DNA of 64,000 nt. It comes from Mycobacterium sp. 852002-10029_SCH5224772. Its GTDB lineage: Bacteria > Actinomycetota > Actinomycetes > Mycobacteriales > Mycobacteriaceae. This document shows positions 24,537-33,485 of the stretch, piece by piece. The position numbers and the translations under genes were made by a program. Position 1 is the first letter of the stretch; every line of letters begins with the position of its first letter. The notes beneath the pieces are model-generated. The model was given only the letters and a program-made list of their open reading frames with translations. It was not told where the DNA came from and made no database searches. The stretch is taken from positions 62,001 to 126,000 of the forward strand of contig NZ_LZHT01000015.1 in NCBI RefSeq assembly GCF_001667315.1. Reading direction: 5' to 3'.

Positions 24537-25754
24537 ATGGCCGACCTGGACGGCGTCTTCCGCCGGGAATGGGGCCCGGCCGTGGCCGCGCTCGCGCGGT
24601 GGTCGGGTGACCTCACCGTCGCCGAGGACGCCGTCCAGGAGGCCTGCGCCGAAGCGCTGCGCACCTGGCCGCGCGACGGGATGCCCGTCAACCCGGGCGG
24701 GTGGCTGGTGACCGTTGGCCGTAACCGCGCCCGGGATCGCCTGCGACGCGAATCCGTGCGCCCCGGAAAGGAATTGGCGGCCGTGCTGGACGATATCAGG
24801 GCGCGCACCGAGCGCACCGACCCGCATCCGGTTCGCGATGACGAGTTGCGGATGATGTTCACCTGCGCACACCCGGCGCTGGACCGGCAATCACAACTGG
24901 CGCTGACGCTGCGGCTGGTGTCCGGTCTGACCGTCGGCGAGATCGCCCGCGCGCTCCTGCAGACCGAGACGGCGATCGGCCAGCGAATCACCCGCGCCAA
25001 GAACAAGGTTCGGCACGCCAACATCCCGCTGCGCGTCCCACCGGCCGAGCTGCTGCCCGAGCGCACACCGCACGTGCTCGGTTGCGTCTACTTGGTGTTC
25101 ACCGAGGGCTACTGGTCGACCGCGGGGCCCTCGGCCATCCGGGACGACCTGTGCGACGAGGGGATCCGGCTGGGCGGGGAGCTGTGCGCCCTGCTGCCCG
25201 AGGAGCGGGAGGCGCACGCGCTGTCCGCCCTTATGCTGCTGCATGATTCGCGACGCACGACCCGGGTGGACGAGTCCGGGATGCTGGTGCCGCTCGAGGA
25301 TCAGGACCGGCGCCGATGGGACCGCGCACGCATTGCCCGCGGGCTCGACCGGTTGCGGCGGGCCCAGGGTTCGACGGGCGCCTATCTGCCCCAGGCGGTG
25401 ATCGCCGCGCTGCATGCCACGGCGTCGTCGTGGGAACAGACCGATTGGGTCACCATCTGCTCGGCCTATGACCGGCTATGGCGGATCACCGGCTCCCCGG
25501 TGGTGGCGGCCAATCGCGCGCTGGCGATCGGGTTTCGCGACGGTCCCGACGCCGGCCTGGCCGCCCTGGACAACGTGGCGGGCGATCCGCGGCTCGTTCG
25601 CTCGAACCTCGTCGCGACCGTGCGCGCCGACCTGCTGCGCCGCGCGGGCCGACCGGCTGATGCGCTCACGTGGTACCGAGCGGCGTTGGCGTCCAACGGA
25701 TCTGAGCCGGGCCGCGCGTTCCTGCAGCGACGCATCGCCGAGTGCGGGGGTTAA
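24537..25754 (+). CDS. ECF RNA polymerase sigma factor, ECF42-type with long C-terminal extension
   Basis: Sigma factor of 405 residues. Region sigma2 is at about residues 10-75 (WSGDLTVAEDAVQEACAEAL, GGWLVTVGRNRARDRLRRE). Region sigma4 is at about 105-160 (LALTLRLVSGLTVGEIARAL, ETAIGQRITRAKNKVR). A helical TPR-like C-terminal domain of about 230 residues follows (YLVFTEGYW ... ALADRLLRRAGR-like region). This architecture, no adjacent anti-sigma gene, and a DGPF protein just upstream mark the ECF42 group, in which the C-terminal domain is thought to control activity. It should direct transcription of the DGPF gene and itself. Confidence 0.9.
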   Translation: MADLDGVFRREWGPAVAALARWSGDLTVAEDAVQEACAEALRTWPRDGMPVNPGGWLVTVGRNRARDRLRRESVRPGKELAAVLDDIRARTERTDPHPVRDDELRMMFTCAHPALDRQSQLALTLRLVSGLTVGEIARALLQTETAIGQRITRAKNKVRHANIPLRVPPAELLPERTPHVLGCVYLVFTEGYWSTAGPSAIRDDLCDEGIRLGGELCALLPEEREAHALSALMLLHDSRRTTRVDESGMLVPLEDQDRRRWDRARIARGLDRLRRAQGSTGAYLPQAVIAALHATASSWEQTDWVTICSAYDRLWRITGSPVVAANRALAIGFRDGPDAGLAALDNVAGDPRLVRSNLVATVRADLLRRAGRPADALTWYRAALASNGSEPGRAFLQRRIAECGG

Positions 25755-25762
25755 CACTCACC

Positions 25763-25823
25763 CGCGAGCAGACACAAAAGCACCCAACGCGCCGAGAAAA
25801 AGGGGCTTTCGCGTCTGCTCGCG
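25763..25823. terminator. Inverted repeat between convergent sigma factor and rplA genes
   Basis: CGCGAGCAGAC (25763-25773) and GTCTGCTCGCG (25813-25823) are perfect 11-bp inverted copies, 39 nt apart. Each arm is followed on its own strand by similar A-rich text (ACAAAAGC and GCGAAAGC), so it looks like two inverted copies of one element of about 20 nt. The position between converging genes suggests transcription termination on both strands. Confidence 0.6.
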
Positions 25824-25828
25824 AAAGA

Positions 25829-26536
25829 TCAGGCCTCAGAGAAGTTGCGGGTGACCGACGGGTCGACCGGAATGCCCGGGCCCGTCGTCGTCGACACGGT
25901 GATCTTCTTCAGGTACCGGCCCTTCGACGCGGACGGCTTGAGCCGCAGCACCTCGTCGAGCGCGGCGCCGTAGTTCTCGGCGAGGGACTTCTCGTCGAAG
26001 GAGGCCTTGCCGATGACGAAGTGCAGGTTGGCCTGCTTGTCGATGCGGAAGTTGATCTTGCCGCCCTTGATGTCGGCCACGGCCTTGGCGACATCAGGGG
26101 TGACGGTGCCGGTCTTGGGGTTGGGCATCAGGCCACGCGGGCCGAGCACCCGCGCGATGCGACCGACCTTGGCCATCTGGTCCGGGGTCGCGATCGCGGC
26201 GTCGAAATCCAGCCAGCCGCCCTGAATCTTCTCGATCAGGTCGTCGCTGCCGACCACATCAGCGCCCGCGGCGACGGCGGCGTCCGCTTTGTCGCCGACC
26301 GCGAACACCACGACCCGGGCCGTCTTGCCGGTGCCGTGCGGCAGGTTGACCGTGCCGCGGACCATCTGGTCCGCCTTGCGCGGGTCGACGCCCAGCCGGA
26401 TCGCCACCTCGACGGTCGCGTCCTGCTTGCTCGACGACGTTTCCTTGGCGAGCTTGGCCGCTTCCAGCGGGGAGTAGAGGCTGTTGCGGTCCACCTTCTC
26501 GGCGGCGGCGCGGTATGCCTTGCTGTTCTTGCTCAT
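25829..26536 (-). CDS. rplA: 50S ribosomal protein L1
   Basis: Large-subunit L1-stalk protein, 235 residues, the same length as in M. tuberculosis. It carries the family signatures [39 protein letters not shown] and [13 protein letters not shown]. The ATG reading [14 protein letters not shown] is chosen over an in-frame ATG four codons upstream. It follows rplK by 69 nt. L1 commonly represses its own rplK-rplA mRNA in other bacteria; whether it does so here is not shown by the sequence. Confidence 0.98.
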   Translation of the reverse strand: MSKNSKAYRAAAEKVDRNSLYSPLEAAKLAKETSSSKQDATVEVAIRLGVDPRKADQMVRGTVNLPHGTGKTARVVVFAVGDKADAAVAAGADVVGSDDLIEKIQGGWLDFDAAIATPDQMAKVGRIARVLGPRGLMPNPKTGTVTPDVAKAVADIKGGKINFRIDKQANLHFVIGKASFDEKSLAENYGAALDEVLRLKPSASKGRYLKKITVSTTTGPGIPVDPSVTRNFSEA

Positions 26537-26605
26537 TGATTCATCCAATCTGGTGTTGGGTCGTGGTTATCGGGCCGAAGCTGGCCCTCCCACGGTGTTC
26601 GGGTA

Positions 26606-27034
26606 TTACTCGACGGTGATACCCATCGACCGGGCGGTGCCCGCGATGATCTTGGCGGCCGCGTCGATGTCGTTGGCGTTCAGGTCCGACTTCTTGGTCT
26701 CGGCGATCTCCTTGACCTGATCCCACGTGACCTTGGCGACCTTGGTCTTGTGCGGTTCGGCCGAGCCCTTGCCCACGCCGGCGGCCTTGAGCAGCAGCTT
26801 GGCGGCGGGCGGCGTCTTGAGCGTGAAGGTGAAGCTGCGGTCCTCGTAGACCGTGATCTCCACCGGGATGACCTGACCGCGCTGGTTCTCCGTGGCGGCG
26901 TTGTATGCCTTGCAGAACTCCATGATGTTGACGCCGTGCTGACCGAGCGCGGGCCCGACCGGCGGCGCCGGGTTGGCCTGTCCCGCCTGGATCTGAAGCT
27001 TGATCAGCCCGACGACTTTCTTCTTCGGGGCCAT
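26606..27034 (-). CDS. rplK: 50S ribosomal protein L11
   Basis: Binds the GTPase-associated centre of 23S rRNA. The 142 residues are the standard length. Signatures include [20 protein letters not shown] and the C-terminal ARSMGITVE. It starts with ATG ([10 protein letters not shown]) behind AAGGAA. It follows nusG by 47 nt in the secE-nusG-rplK-rplA order. Confidence 0.98.
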   Translation of the reverse strand: MAPKKKVVGLIKLQIQAGQANPAPPVGPALGQHGVNIMEFCKAYNAATENQRGQVIPVEITVYEDRSFTFTLKTPPAAKLLLKAAGVGKGSAEPHKTKVAKVTWDQVKEIAETKKSDLNANDIDAAAKIIAGTARSMGITVE

Positions 27035-27081
27035 GAGATTGTGCTGTTCCTTCCTGGTTTACGCCCGGCGAATGCGCCGGT

Positions 27082-27903
<822 letters not shown>

Positions 27904-27929
27904 TCACTTTGAAAAGCGGCGTCACTCGC

Positions 27930-28373
27930 TCAGCCGAACACCAACAGCACCAGCTTGGTCAGGCCGAAATCCGCCAGGCCGACCAGCGCCACCATGAAGG
28001 CCAGGAAGACCAGCACAACGGAGGTGTACGTGAGCATTTGCTTGCGGTTGGGCCAGATGACCTTCCGCATCTCCGCAACGACCTGCTTGAGGTAGTTGTA
28101 GACGAACACGACCGGGTTGGCCCGACTGTCCGCGGATTTCCTCGGCTTGGCGGCCTTCTTGGCTTTGGCGCCCTTCTTGGCCTTCTCCTTGCCGGAGCCC
28201 TCGATCTCGTCCGGCGACTCGGCGTCGGCGTCGGCCGGTTTTTGCCGGGATCGCTTACCGGTCGGGCGCTGCGGCCGCGTCACCACCGCCGTCCGACCGC
28301 CGCTCGCGCGGCCGTCCTCGGTCTGGGTGCCGTCGCTTGTGGCGTCGTTGGCAACATCGCCTTCGTCGCTCAC
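27930..28373 (-). CDS. secE: Preprotein translocase subunit SecE
   Basis: Small essential membrane subunit of the SecYEG channel, 147 residues. The N-terminal two-thirds is a charged Lys/Ala-rich tail. The conserved amphipathic helix and single transmembrane segment are at the end ([20 protein letters not shown], then [20 protein letters not shown]). It starts with GTG behind AAAGGAG. The long N-terminal extension is normal for mycobacteria. It lies between tRNA-Trp and nusG. Confidence 0.96.
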   Translation of the reverse strand: MSDEGDVANDATSDGTQTEDGRASGGRTAVVTRPQRPTGKRSRQKPADADAESPDEIEGSGKEKAKKGAKAKKAAKPRKSADSRANPVVFVYNYLKQVVAEMRKVIWPNRKQMLTYTSVVLVFLAFMVALVGLADFGLTKLVLLVFG

Positions 28374-28536
28374 CGCACGCTCCTTTGTTTGCTAGTACCC
28401 CGAAAGCCGTCCCATCGGTGGCGGCACATTCTTCCAGTGTCCACCATGGCACATTCTTGTTGTCTGGTTCCTCCTCAGGCCCCCGGGCCCGCATCGTCTC
28501 CAGACGCTCGTCGGCCGGTGTCCCGTCCGTCTTCAG

Positions 28537-28609
<73 letters not shown>

Positions 28610-28753
28610 TCGCGGTTGGCAGGCCAACCTGCGCTTACCTACCGGGGCTTACATGACACGCGCGCCTTCCGATTGCTCGACTCACGGAAAGCGCGCTGGT
28701 GCTGGGAAAACCCCGAGGTCCGAGTGTACATCGCAGCAGGAGTCAGATACTAA

Positions 28754-29254
28754 TTACGCCGTTCTGACGACCTGTCCGGAGTTGGCGTCCCATTTGAGGT
28801 TCGCGGACCCGTCGGTGTACTGGCTCATCAAGGTGGTGTAGGCCTCCATGACGATCTCACCAGCTTCGTTGGTGCAGATGTTCTTGGTGACGACGATGTC
28901 GGCGCCGAAACGCTCGTCCACCGATTGGATTTCCATCCGGGCCCACAGCTTGTCGCCGGCCTTGATCGGCATAGAGAACACGAACCGCTGGTCGACCTGG
29001 ACGATCACCATGGTCTCCATGCCGATGTCGACATGCCGGAAGAAATCCAGCTGAACCAGCTTGGCGAAGATCGTCCCGAAGGTCAGCGGTGCCACGATCG
29101 CACTGTGGCCGAGTTCGGCGGCAGCGTCTTCGTCGAAATACGCTGGATGGTCGTTCTTGATGGATTGCGCAAACGCGCGGAGTTGCTCACGACCCACCAC
29201 AAAATAATCCGCGTAGCGCCAGATCATTCCCCGGATGTCTGTTTTGAGCGCCAT
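28754..29254 (-). CDS. hadC: (3R)-hydroxyacyl-ACP dehydratase subunit HadC
   Basis: Structural subunit that pairs with HadB to dehydrate 3-hydroxyacyl-ACP intermediates of the FAS-II system that builds meromycolate chains. The 166 residues equal M. tuberculosis HadC in length. The hot-dog fold N-terminal part reads IWRYADYFVVGREQLRAFAQ and APLTFGTIFAKLVQLDFF. It lacks the hydratase D-x4-H active site, which HadB supplies. It starts 3 nt after hadB stops, so the genes form one operon. Confidence 0.96.
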   Translation of the reverse strand: MALKTDIRGMIWRYADYFVVGREQLRAFAQSIKNDHPAYFDEDAAAELGHSAIVAPLTFGTIFAKLVQLDFFRHVDIGMETMVIVQVDQRFVFSMPIKAGDKLWARMEIQSVDERFGADIVVTKNICTNEAGEIVMEAYTTLMSQYTDGSANLKWDANSGQVVRTA

Positions 29255-29257
29255 GCA

Positions 29258-29686
29258 CTATGCCAGGGTCGCGGACGCGATGGCCCTGCCGAAGATCTTC
29301 TTGCCGCCGGTGGTGGCCGTGAGCGCGATGGTCACGGACTTGGTCTCCGGGTCGGCCGACTTCACCCGGCCGCTGAAGACCAGTTCGGCACCCTTGCCGT
29401 CGTTGGGCACCGGCACCACGGCGGTGAATCGCACGTTGTACTCGGTGACCGCGCCGGGGTCGCCGATCCACGAGGTGACGTAGCCACCGCCGATGCCCAT
29501 GGTGAGCATGCCGTGCGCGATCGCGGTCTCCAGACCGACGACCTTGGCGATCTCGTCGTCCCAGTGGATCGGGTTCAGGTCGCCAGATACGCCCGCGTAA
29601 TTCACCAGATCCTGTCGGGTCAGCGGGTAGGTCTTCTCTGGAAGCTGGTCACCCACCTTCACGGAGCTGAACTCACGCAGTGGCAT
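29258..29686 (-). CDS. hadB: (3R)-hydroxyacyl-ACP dehydratase catalytic subunit HadB
   Basis: Catalytic subunit of the HadAB and HadBC dehydratases of FAS-II. The R-specific hydratase motif is AGVSGDLNPIHWDD, giving active-site Asp36 and His41, followed by IAHGML. The ATG reading MPLREFSSVKVGDQLPEK is chosen, giving 142 residues as in M. tuberculosis. The start lies 14 nt inside the end of hadA. An in-frame extension to 29767 overlaps hadA further and is rejected. In M. tuberculosis this enzyme is the target of thiacetazone and isoxyl. Confidence 0.96.
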   Translation of the reverse strand: MPLREFSSVKVGDQLPEKTYPLTRQDLVNYAGVSGDLNPIHWDDEIAKVVGLETAIAHGMLTMGIGGGYVTSWIGDPGAVTEYNVRFTAVVPVPNDGKGAELVFSGRVKSADPETKSVTIALTATTGGKKIFGRAIASATLA

Positions 29687-30152
29687 CAGTAAATCCCTCA
29701 TCTCCATCATCGCCGGCACGGCCCGCCAGGGTCGTGTAGGTCTCTTGCACGACGTCACCGGCCTCATTGGTGATGACGTTCTTGGTAACGATGATCTGGG
29801 TGCCGTGCGACACCCGCACCGAGTCCACGTAGACGTCGCAGTAGAGCTTGTCGCCGGCCACCAGCGGCGCGAAGAACTTCAGCACCTGGTCGACCTGAAC
29901 GATCTGGGCGTCCTGGACGGCGACGTTGGCGTGCTTGAAGAATGCGGTCTGCGCCGTGTAGCCGAACACGCAGACAAATGTCAGGGGGGCGGGCAGCCCC
30001 TTATAGCCGAGGTCGGCCGCCGCCTTCTCCTCAAAGAACGCCGGGTCGTCGTGTTTCACGGCGACCGCGTACTCGCGGATCTTCTCCCGCTCGACCTCGT
30101 AATAATCGGGGTAGCGGTAGTGCATCCCGACGATGCTTTCGGTTAACGGCAC
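29673..30152 (-). CDS. hadA: (3R)-hydroxyacyl-ACP dehydratase subunit HadA
   Basis: Hot-dog fold partner of HadB in FAS-II, acting on earlier chain lengths than HadBC. The 159 residues match M. tuberculosis HadA in length and sequence (GMHYRYPDYYEVEREKIREY, QIIVTKNVITNEAGD). It starts with GTG; no strong ribosome-binding site is visible, so it may rely on coupling from rpmG or on leaderless initiation. It overlaps hadB by 14 nt. Confidence 0.96.
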   Translation of the reverse strand: MPLTESIVGMHYRYPDYYEVEREKIREYAVAVKHDDPAFFEEKAAADLGYKGLPAPLTFVCVFGYTAQTAFFKHANVAVQDAQIVQVDQVLKFFAPLVAGDKLYCDVYVDSVRVSHGTQIIVTKNVITNEAGDVVQETYTTLAGRAGDDGDEGFTDATA

Positions 30153-30200
30153 GGTTCTTAAACTACCTAGTCAATCGGAATAAACGCTGGCGGGCCGCCG

Positions 30201-30368
30201 CTAGCGTGTCTCCCGATGCGCCTGGTGCTTACCGCAGTTGGAGCAGAACTTCTTCAGCTCCAGTCGGTCCGGGTCGTTCCGGCGGTTTTTCTTGGTGATG
30301 TAGTTGCGGTGCTTGCACACCTCGCATGCCAAGGTGATCTTCGGCCGTACGTCGGTACTGGACGCCAT
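30201..30368 (-). CDS. rpmG: 50S ribosomal protein L33, zinc-ribbon form
   Basis: Ribosomal protein of only 55 residues (begins [20 protein letters not shown], ends HQAHRETR). Two CxxC pairs, CEVC and CSNC, make it the zinc-binding form. This corresponds to rpmG2 (Rv0634B) directly upstream of hadA in M. tuberculosis. The ATG follows AGAGAG. It is flanked by tRNA-Met and hadA, all on one strand. Confidence 0.95.
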   Translation of the reverse strand: MASSTDVRPKITLACEVCKHRNYITKKNRRNDPDRLELKKFCSNCGKHQAHRETR

Positions 30369-30413
30369 GACGGTTCTCTCTCGATTCTTGAAAAAATCTG
30401 TGCTGTTCTGTTG

Positions 30414-30487
<74 letters not shown>

Positions 30488-30538
30488 TCTGGCCACCCCT
30501 TTGGGGCCGGGGCCGCCACGCCTGCTCGGCGTCCGCCG

Positions 30539-30611
30539 AGCCCCCTAACGGAATCGAACCGTTGACCTTTTCCTTACCATGGAAACGCTCTACCGACTGA
30601 GCTAAGGGGGC
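30539..30611 (-). tRNA. thrT: tRNA-Thr (GGT)
   Basis: Cloverleaf with acceptor GCCCCCT/AGGGGGC and discriminator T. The anticodon stem is TTTCC/GGAAA around loop ATGGTAA, giving anticodon GGT at 30578-30576. The T arm is AACGGTTCGATTCCGTT. It is 51 nt upstream of tRNA-Met on the same strand, as in M. tuberculosis. Confidence 0.95.
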
Positions 30612-30761
30612 CGTTCACCCGAAGCGATCAGTCGCGCGGGCCTAAAAGAGGGTACAACCTGGCTCGCAGCGGCACCAAACCACGAGTACCGCTGGACAGT
30701 GGCCAACGGTGATTGCCCGAAACGCCGGGCTCATCCGACATCGACGAAGCCGGTGCGCGGC

Positions 30762-30968
30762 TCACCCGGGCCCGACGGTGCGGCGCGGTTGCCACGCGTT
30801 GAGGTTGCTGAATTCGTCGTACTCGTCGTCCTCTTCGACGGAAGGGTCCTCATGAAGCAGGGTGCGCAGCGCGAGATTGACGGCCTCGCGCGCGCCGGCG
30901 ACACCGAAGCGGCGGATCGCCTCATCGACCAGTTCGAGGTCGACCTCGATTTCGACCTTCTTCTTCAT
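30762..30968 (-). CDS. VapB-type (DUF2191) antitoxin, no toxin partner
   Basis: Small protein of 68 residues. MKKKVEIEVDLELVDEAIRR then FGVAGAREAVNLALRTLL is the ribbon-helix-helix DNA-binding pattern of DUF2191/VapB antitoxins. An acidic stretch (EEDDEYDEF) and the C-terminal toxin-wrapping tail follow. No PIN-domain VapC is found on either side: the 150 nt downstream contain nothing coding before tRNA-Thr, and upstream is the divergent glyoxalase-like gene. It is therefore an orphan antitoxin or a stand-alone regulator. Confidence 0.82.
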   Translation of the reverse strand: MKKKVEIEVDLELVDEAIRRFGVAGAREAVNLALRTLLHEDPSVEEDDEYDEFSNLNAWQPRRTVGPG

Positions 30969-31099
30969 GCGCCAACAATACCCACTGAAAACGAGCCCAA
31001 CCGGGCGCTCAGCAGGGGTGTCACCGCCTCGGGGCGGCGCAATCGAAGCGGTGGCGGACTACCCGCGGCCCGCCGCGATCCGGGTCCTAATCTGGTCAC

Positions 31100-31813
31100 G
31101 TGTCAGAAGACCGGCTGTACTTTCGTCAACTGCTCTCCGGGCGCGACTTCGCCGCCGAGGACATGTTGGCGACGCAGATGCGCAACTTCGCCTACCTGAT
31201 CGGCGACCGGCAAACCGGGGATTGCGTGGTCGTCGACCCGGCCTACGCCGCCGGTGATCTCCTCGACGCCCTCGAGGCCGACGGTATGCATCTCTCCGGG
31301 GTGCTGGTGACCCACCACCACCCCGACCACGTCGGCGGATCGATGATGGGCTTCTCGCTGCAGGGCCTGGCCGAACTGCTGGAACGCACGGCGGTGCCGG
31401 TGCACGTCAATACCCATGAGGCGCTGTGGGTTTCGCGAGTCACCGGGATCGGCCTCGGCGACCTGACCGCGCACGAGAACCATGACAAGGTCAGCATCGG
31501 CGATATCGAGATCGAGTTGCTGCACACCCCGGGCCACACCCCGGGCAGCCAGTGTTTTCTGCTCGACGGCCGCCTGGTGGCCGGCGACACGTTGTTCTTG
31601 GAGGGCTGCGGGCGCACGGACTTCCCCGGTGGCGACTCCGACGAGATGTACCGCAGCCTGCAGCGGCTCGCGACCCTTCCCGGTGATCCGACGGTGTTTC
31701 CGGGGCATTGGTATTCGGCGCAGCCCAGTGCCTCGCTGTCGGACGTCAAGCGTTCCAACTATGTGTATCGGGCCGCGGACCTTGACCAATGGCGAATGCT
31801 GATGGGTGGCTGA
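31100..31813 (+). CDS. Metallo-beta-lactamase-fold hydrolase, glyoxalase II-like (Rv0634c-like)
   Basis: Binuclear metal hydrolase of 237 residues. The HxHxDH motif is THHHPDH with His72, His74, Asp76 and His77. Further ligands are in HTPGHTPGS, GDTLFLEGCGRTDF and FPGHWY. It is annotated as a glyoxalase II in M. tuberculosis. Mycobacteria use mycothiol rather than glutathione, so the thioester substrate may differ. It starts with GTG and is divergent from the VapB-type gene with 131 nt between them. Confidence 0.92.
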   Translation: MSEDRLYFRQLLSGRDFAAEDMLATQMRNFAYLIGDRQTGDCVVVDPAYAAGDLLDALEADGMHLSGVLVTHHHPDHVGGSMMGFSLQGLAELLERTAVPVHVNTHEALWVSRVTGIGLGDLTAHENHDKVSIGDIEIELLHTPGHTPGSQCFLLDGRLVAGDTLFLEGCGRTDFPGGDSDEMYRSLQRLATLPGDPTVFPGHWYSAQPSASLSDVKRSNYVYRAADLDQWRMLMGG

Positions 31814-31883
31814 GCAACGGGGTGATCGCTCGATGGTGACCATTCGGCGCCCGGCCCTGTGATATAAGCGGAGGGTGGATTCC

Positions 31884-32717
31884 ATGGGTTGGCTCCAGGA
31901 CAGCTGGCATGGGGTCACCGACGTCGGGTCCAGCACCTGGATTGCGTGGGCAGCGTGGGCGGCGATCGCCCTCGCCGTCGTCACCCTGGTCTTCACCAAC
32001 AGCCAGATCGCCCGCAATCGCCGCGCGGCGGCGGAAAAAACCCGCCCGCACGTCGGGGTGTTCATGGAGCCGCACCCCGCCGACTGGCACGTGATCGAAC
32101 TCGTGGTCCGCAATTTCGGCCAGACCGCCGCGTATGACATCGAGTTCGCGTTCGTCAATCCGCCGACGGTGGCCGAATACGAAAGCGCCACCGACGGTTA
32201 CGCCGACGTCGTCGAACTGCGACTGCCCCGTGAGCTGCCGGTGCTGGCGCCCGGCCAGGAATGGCGCCTGGTGTGGGATTCCGCGCTCGACCGCGCCGAA
32301 ATCGGCAGTGGCATCGAGTCGCGTTTCACCGGGACCGTCAGCTACTACGACCGACCCGCTCAGCCGCGCGACCGGCGGTTCTGGCGGCGCGAGCGCTCTC
32401 CGCTGCACACCGAGGTGGTGCTGGACTGGGATGCCCTGCCACCCGTCCAGCGCATCGAGTTGATGACCACCCATGACCTGGCGAAGCGGGAAAAGGAGAA
32501 GCTGGAGCTGCTGCGCAGCCTGCTGACCTACTTCCACTACGCCAGCAAGGAGACCCGGCCCGAGGTTTTCCGCAGCGAGATCGAACGGATCAACACCGCG
32601 GTTCGGGAGACCCAGGACAGATGGCGCACCCGCCAACTCGACGAACCCACCGATGTCAGCCTGCGCTGGAGTAACGCCGAAGACGATCTGGGCAAACACC
32701 ACAGCGCGCCCGCCTGA
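31884..32717 (+). CDS. Conserved membrane-anchored protein of unknown function (Rv0633c-like)
   Basis: Protein of 277 residues with one N-terminal transmembrane segment (WIAWAAWAAIALAVVTLVFT, about residues 19-38). A beta-rich domain follows (HVIELVVRNFGQTAAYDIEF resembles an Ig-like fold), then a helical charged C-terminus (REKEKLELLRSLLTYFHYAS). The ATG reading MGWLQDSWHGV is preferred, with GGAGGG 6 nt upstream; a GTG three codons earlier is the alternative. It sits between the glyoxalase-like gene and echA3, as in M. tuberculosis. No function is known to me. Confidence 0.8.
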   Translation: MGWLQDSWHGVTDVGSSTWIAWAAWAAIALAVVTLVFTNSQIARNRRAAAEKTRPHVGVFMEPHPADWHVIELVVRNFGQTAAYDIEFAFVNPPTVAEYESATDGYADVVELRLPRELPVLAPGQEWRLVWDSALDRAEIGSGIESRFTGTVSYYDRPAQPRDRRFWRRERSPLHTEVVLDWDALPPVQRIELMTTHDLAKREKEKLELLRSLLTYFHYASKETRPEVFRSEIERINTAVRETQDRWRTRQLDEPTDVSLRWSNAEDDLGKHHSAPA

Positions 32718-32733
32718 CGGCAAGGAGCCACCC

Positions 32734-33429
32734 ATGACCGCCCCGGTCCACTACAGCACCAAGGACTCCCTCGCCATCATCAGGATGGACGACGGCAAGG
32801 TCAACGCGCTGGGCCCGACCATGCAGCAGGCGCTGAACGACGCGATCGACACAGCCGAGGCGGACAACGCCGGGGCGCTGGTGATCACCGGCAACGAGCG
32901 GGTGTTCAGCGGCGGCTTCGACCTGAAGATCCTCACCTCCGGCGAGGTGCAGCCCGCGATCGACATGCTGCGAGGCGGGTTCGAGCTGGCGTATCGCCTC
33001 TTGTCGTTTCCGAAGCCGGTGGTGATGGCGTGTACCGGCCATGCGATCGCGATGGGGGCGTTCCTGTTGTCGTCCGGCGATCACCGGGTGGCCGCGCATG
33101 CCTACAACATCCAGGCCAACGAGGTCGCGATCGGCATGGTCATCCCGTATGCCGCGTGCGAGATCATGAAGCTGAGGCTGACGCCGTCGGGGTATCAGCA
33201 GGCCGCCGGGCTGGCCAGAACGTTCTTCGGTGAAACCGCCCTTGCCGCAGGCTTTATCGATGAGATCGTGCTGCCCGAGATGGTGATGGACCGCGCCGAG
33301 GAAGCCGCCACCGAATTCGCCGGGCTGAATCAGCGCGCCCACGCCGCGACCAAGCTGCGCGCTCGGGCCGACGCCCTGGCGGCCATCCGCGCCGGCATCG
33401 ACGGGATCGAAGCCGAATTCGGGCTGTAG
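32734..33429 (+). CDS. echA3: Enoyl-CoA hydratase/isomerase family protein EchA3
   Basis: Crotonase-fold protein of 231 residues, equal in length to M. tuberculosis EchA3. The oxyanion-hole segments are NERVFSGGFDLKIL and GHAIAMGAFLLSSGDHRVAA. The helical C-terminus carries NEVAIGMVIPYAACEIMKL and AALAAGFIDEIV. It presumably acts on acyl-CoA in beta-oxidation; the substrate is unknown. AAGGAG lies 6 nt before the ATG. An in-frame extension upstream overlaps the previous gene and is rejected. Confidence 0.94.
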   Translation: MTAPVHYSTKDSLAIIRMDDGKVNALGPTMQQALNDAIDTAEADNAGALVITGNERVFSGGFDLKILTSGEVQPAIDMLRGGFELAYRLLSFPKPVVMACTGHAIAMGAFLLSSGDHRVAAHAYNIQANEVAIGMVIPYAACEIMKLRLTPSGYQQAAGLARTFFGETALAAGFIDEIVLPEMVMDRAEEAATEFAGLNQRAHAATKLRARADALAAIRAGIDGIEAEFGL

Positions 33430-33485
33430 GCCAGGCACCTGCCTGACGTGGTTTCGGGGGCCGCTGCGGGGGAAGTCCTCTGCCC

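Noticed and set aside
28614..28629. GGTTGG-CAGG-CCAACC inverted repeat upstream of tRNA-Trp as a separate RNA element
   Set aside because: The stem is only 6 bp and adjoins the tRNA 5' end; it may aid processing, but nothing else supports a distinct element.
30488..30762. Integration site or mobile element next to the tRNA-Thr/tRNA-Met genes
   Set aside because: No integrase, direct repeat of the tRNA 3' end, or phage-like gene is nearby; gene order follows the conserved mycobacterial map.
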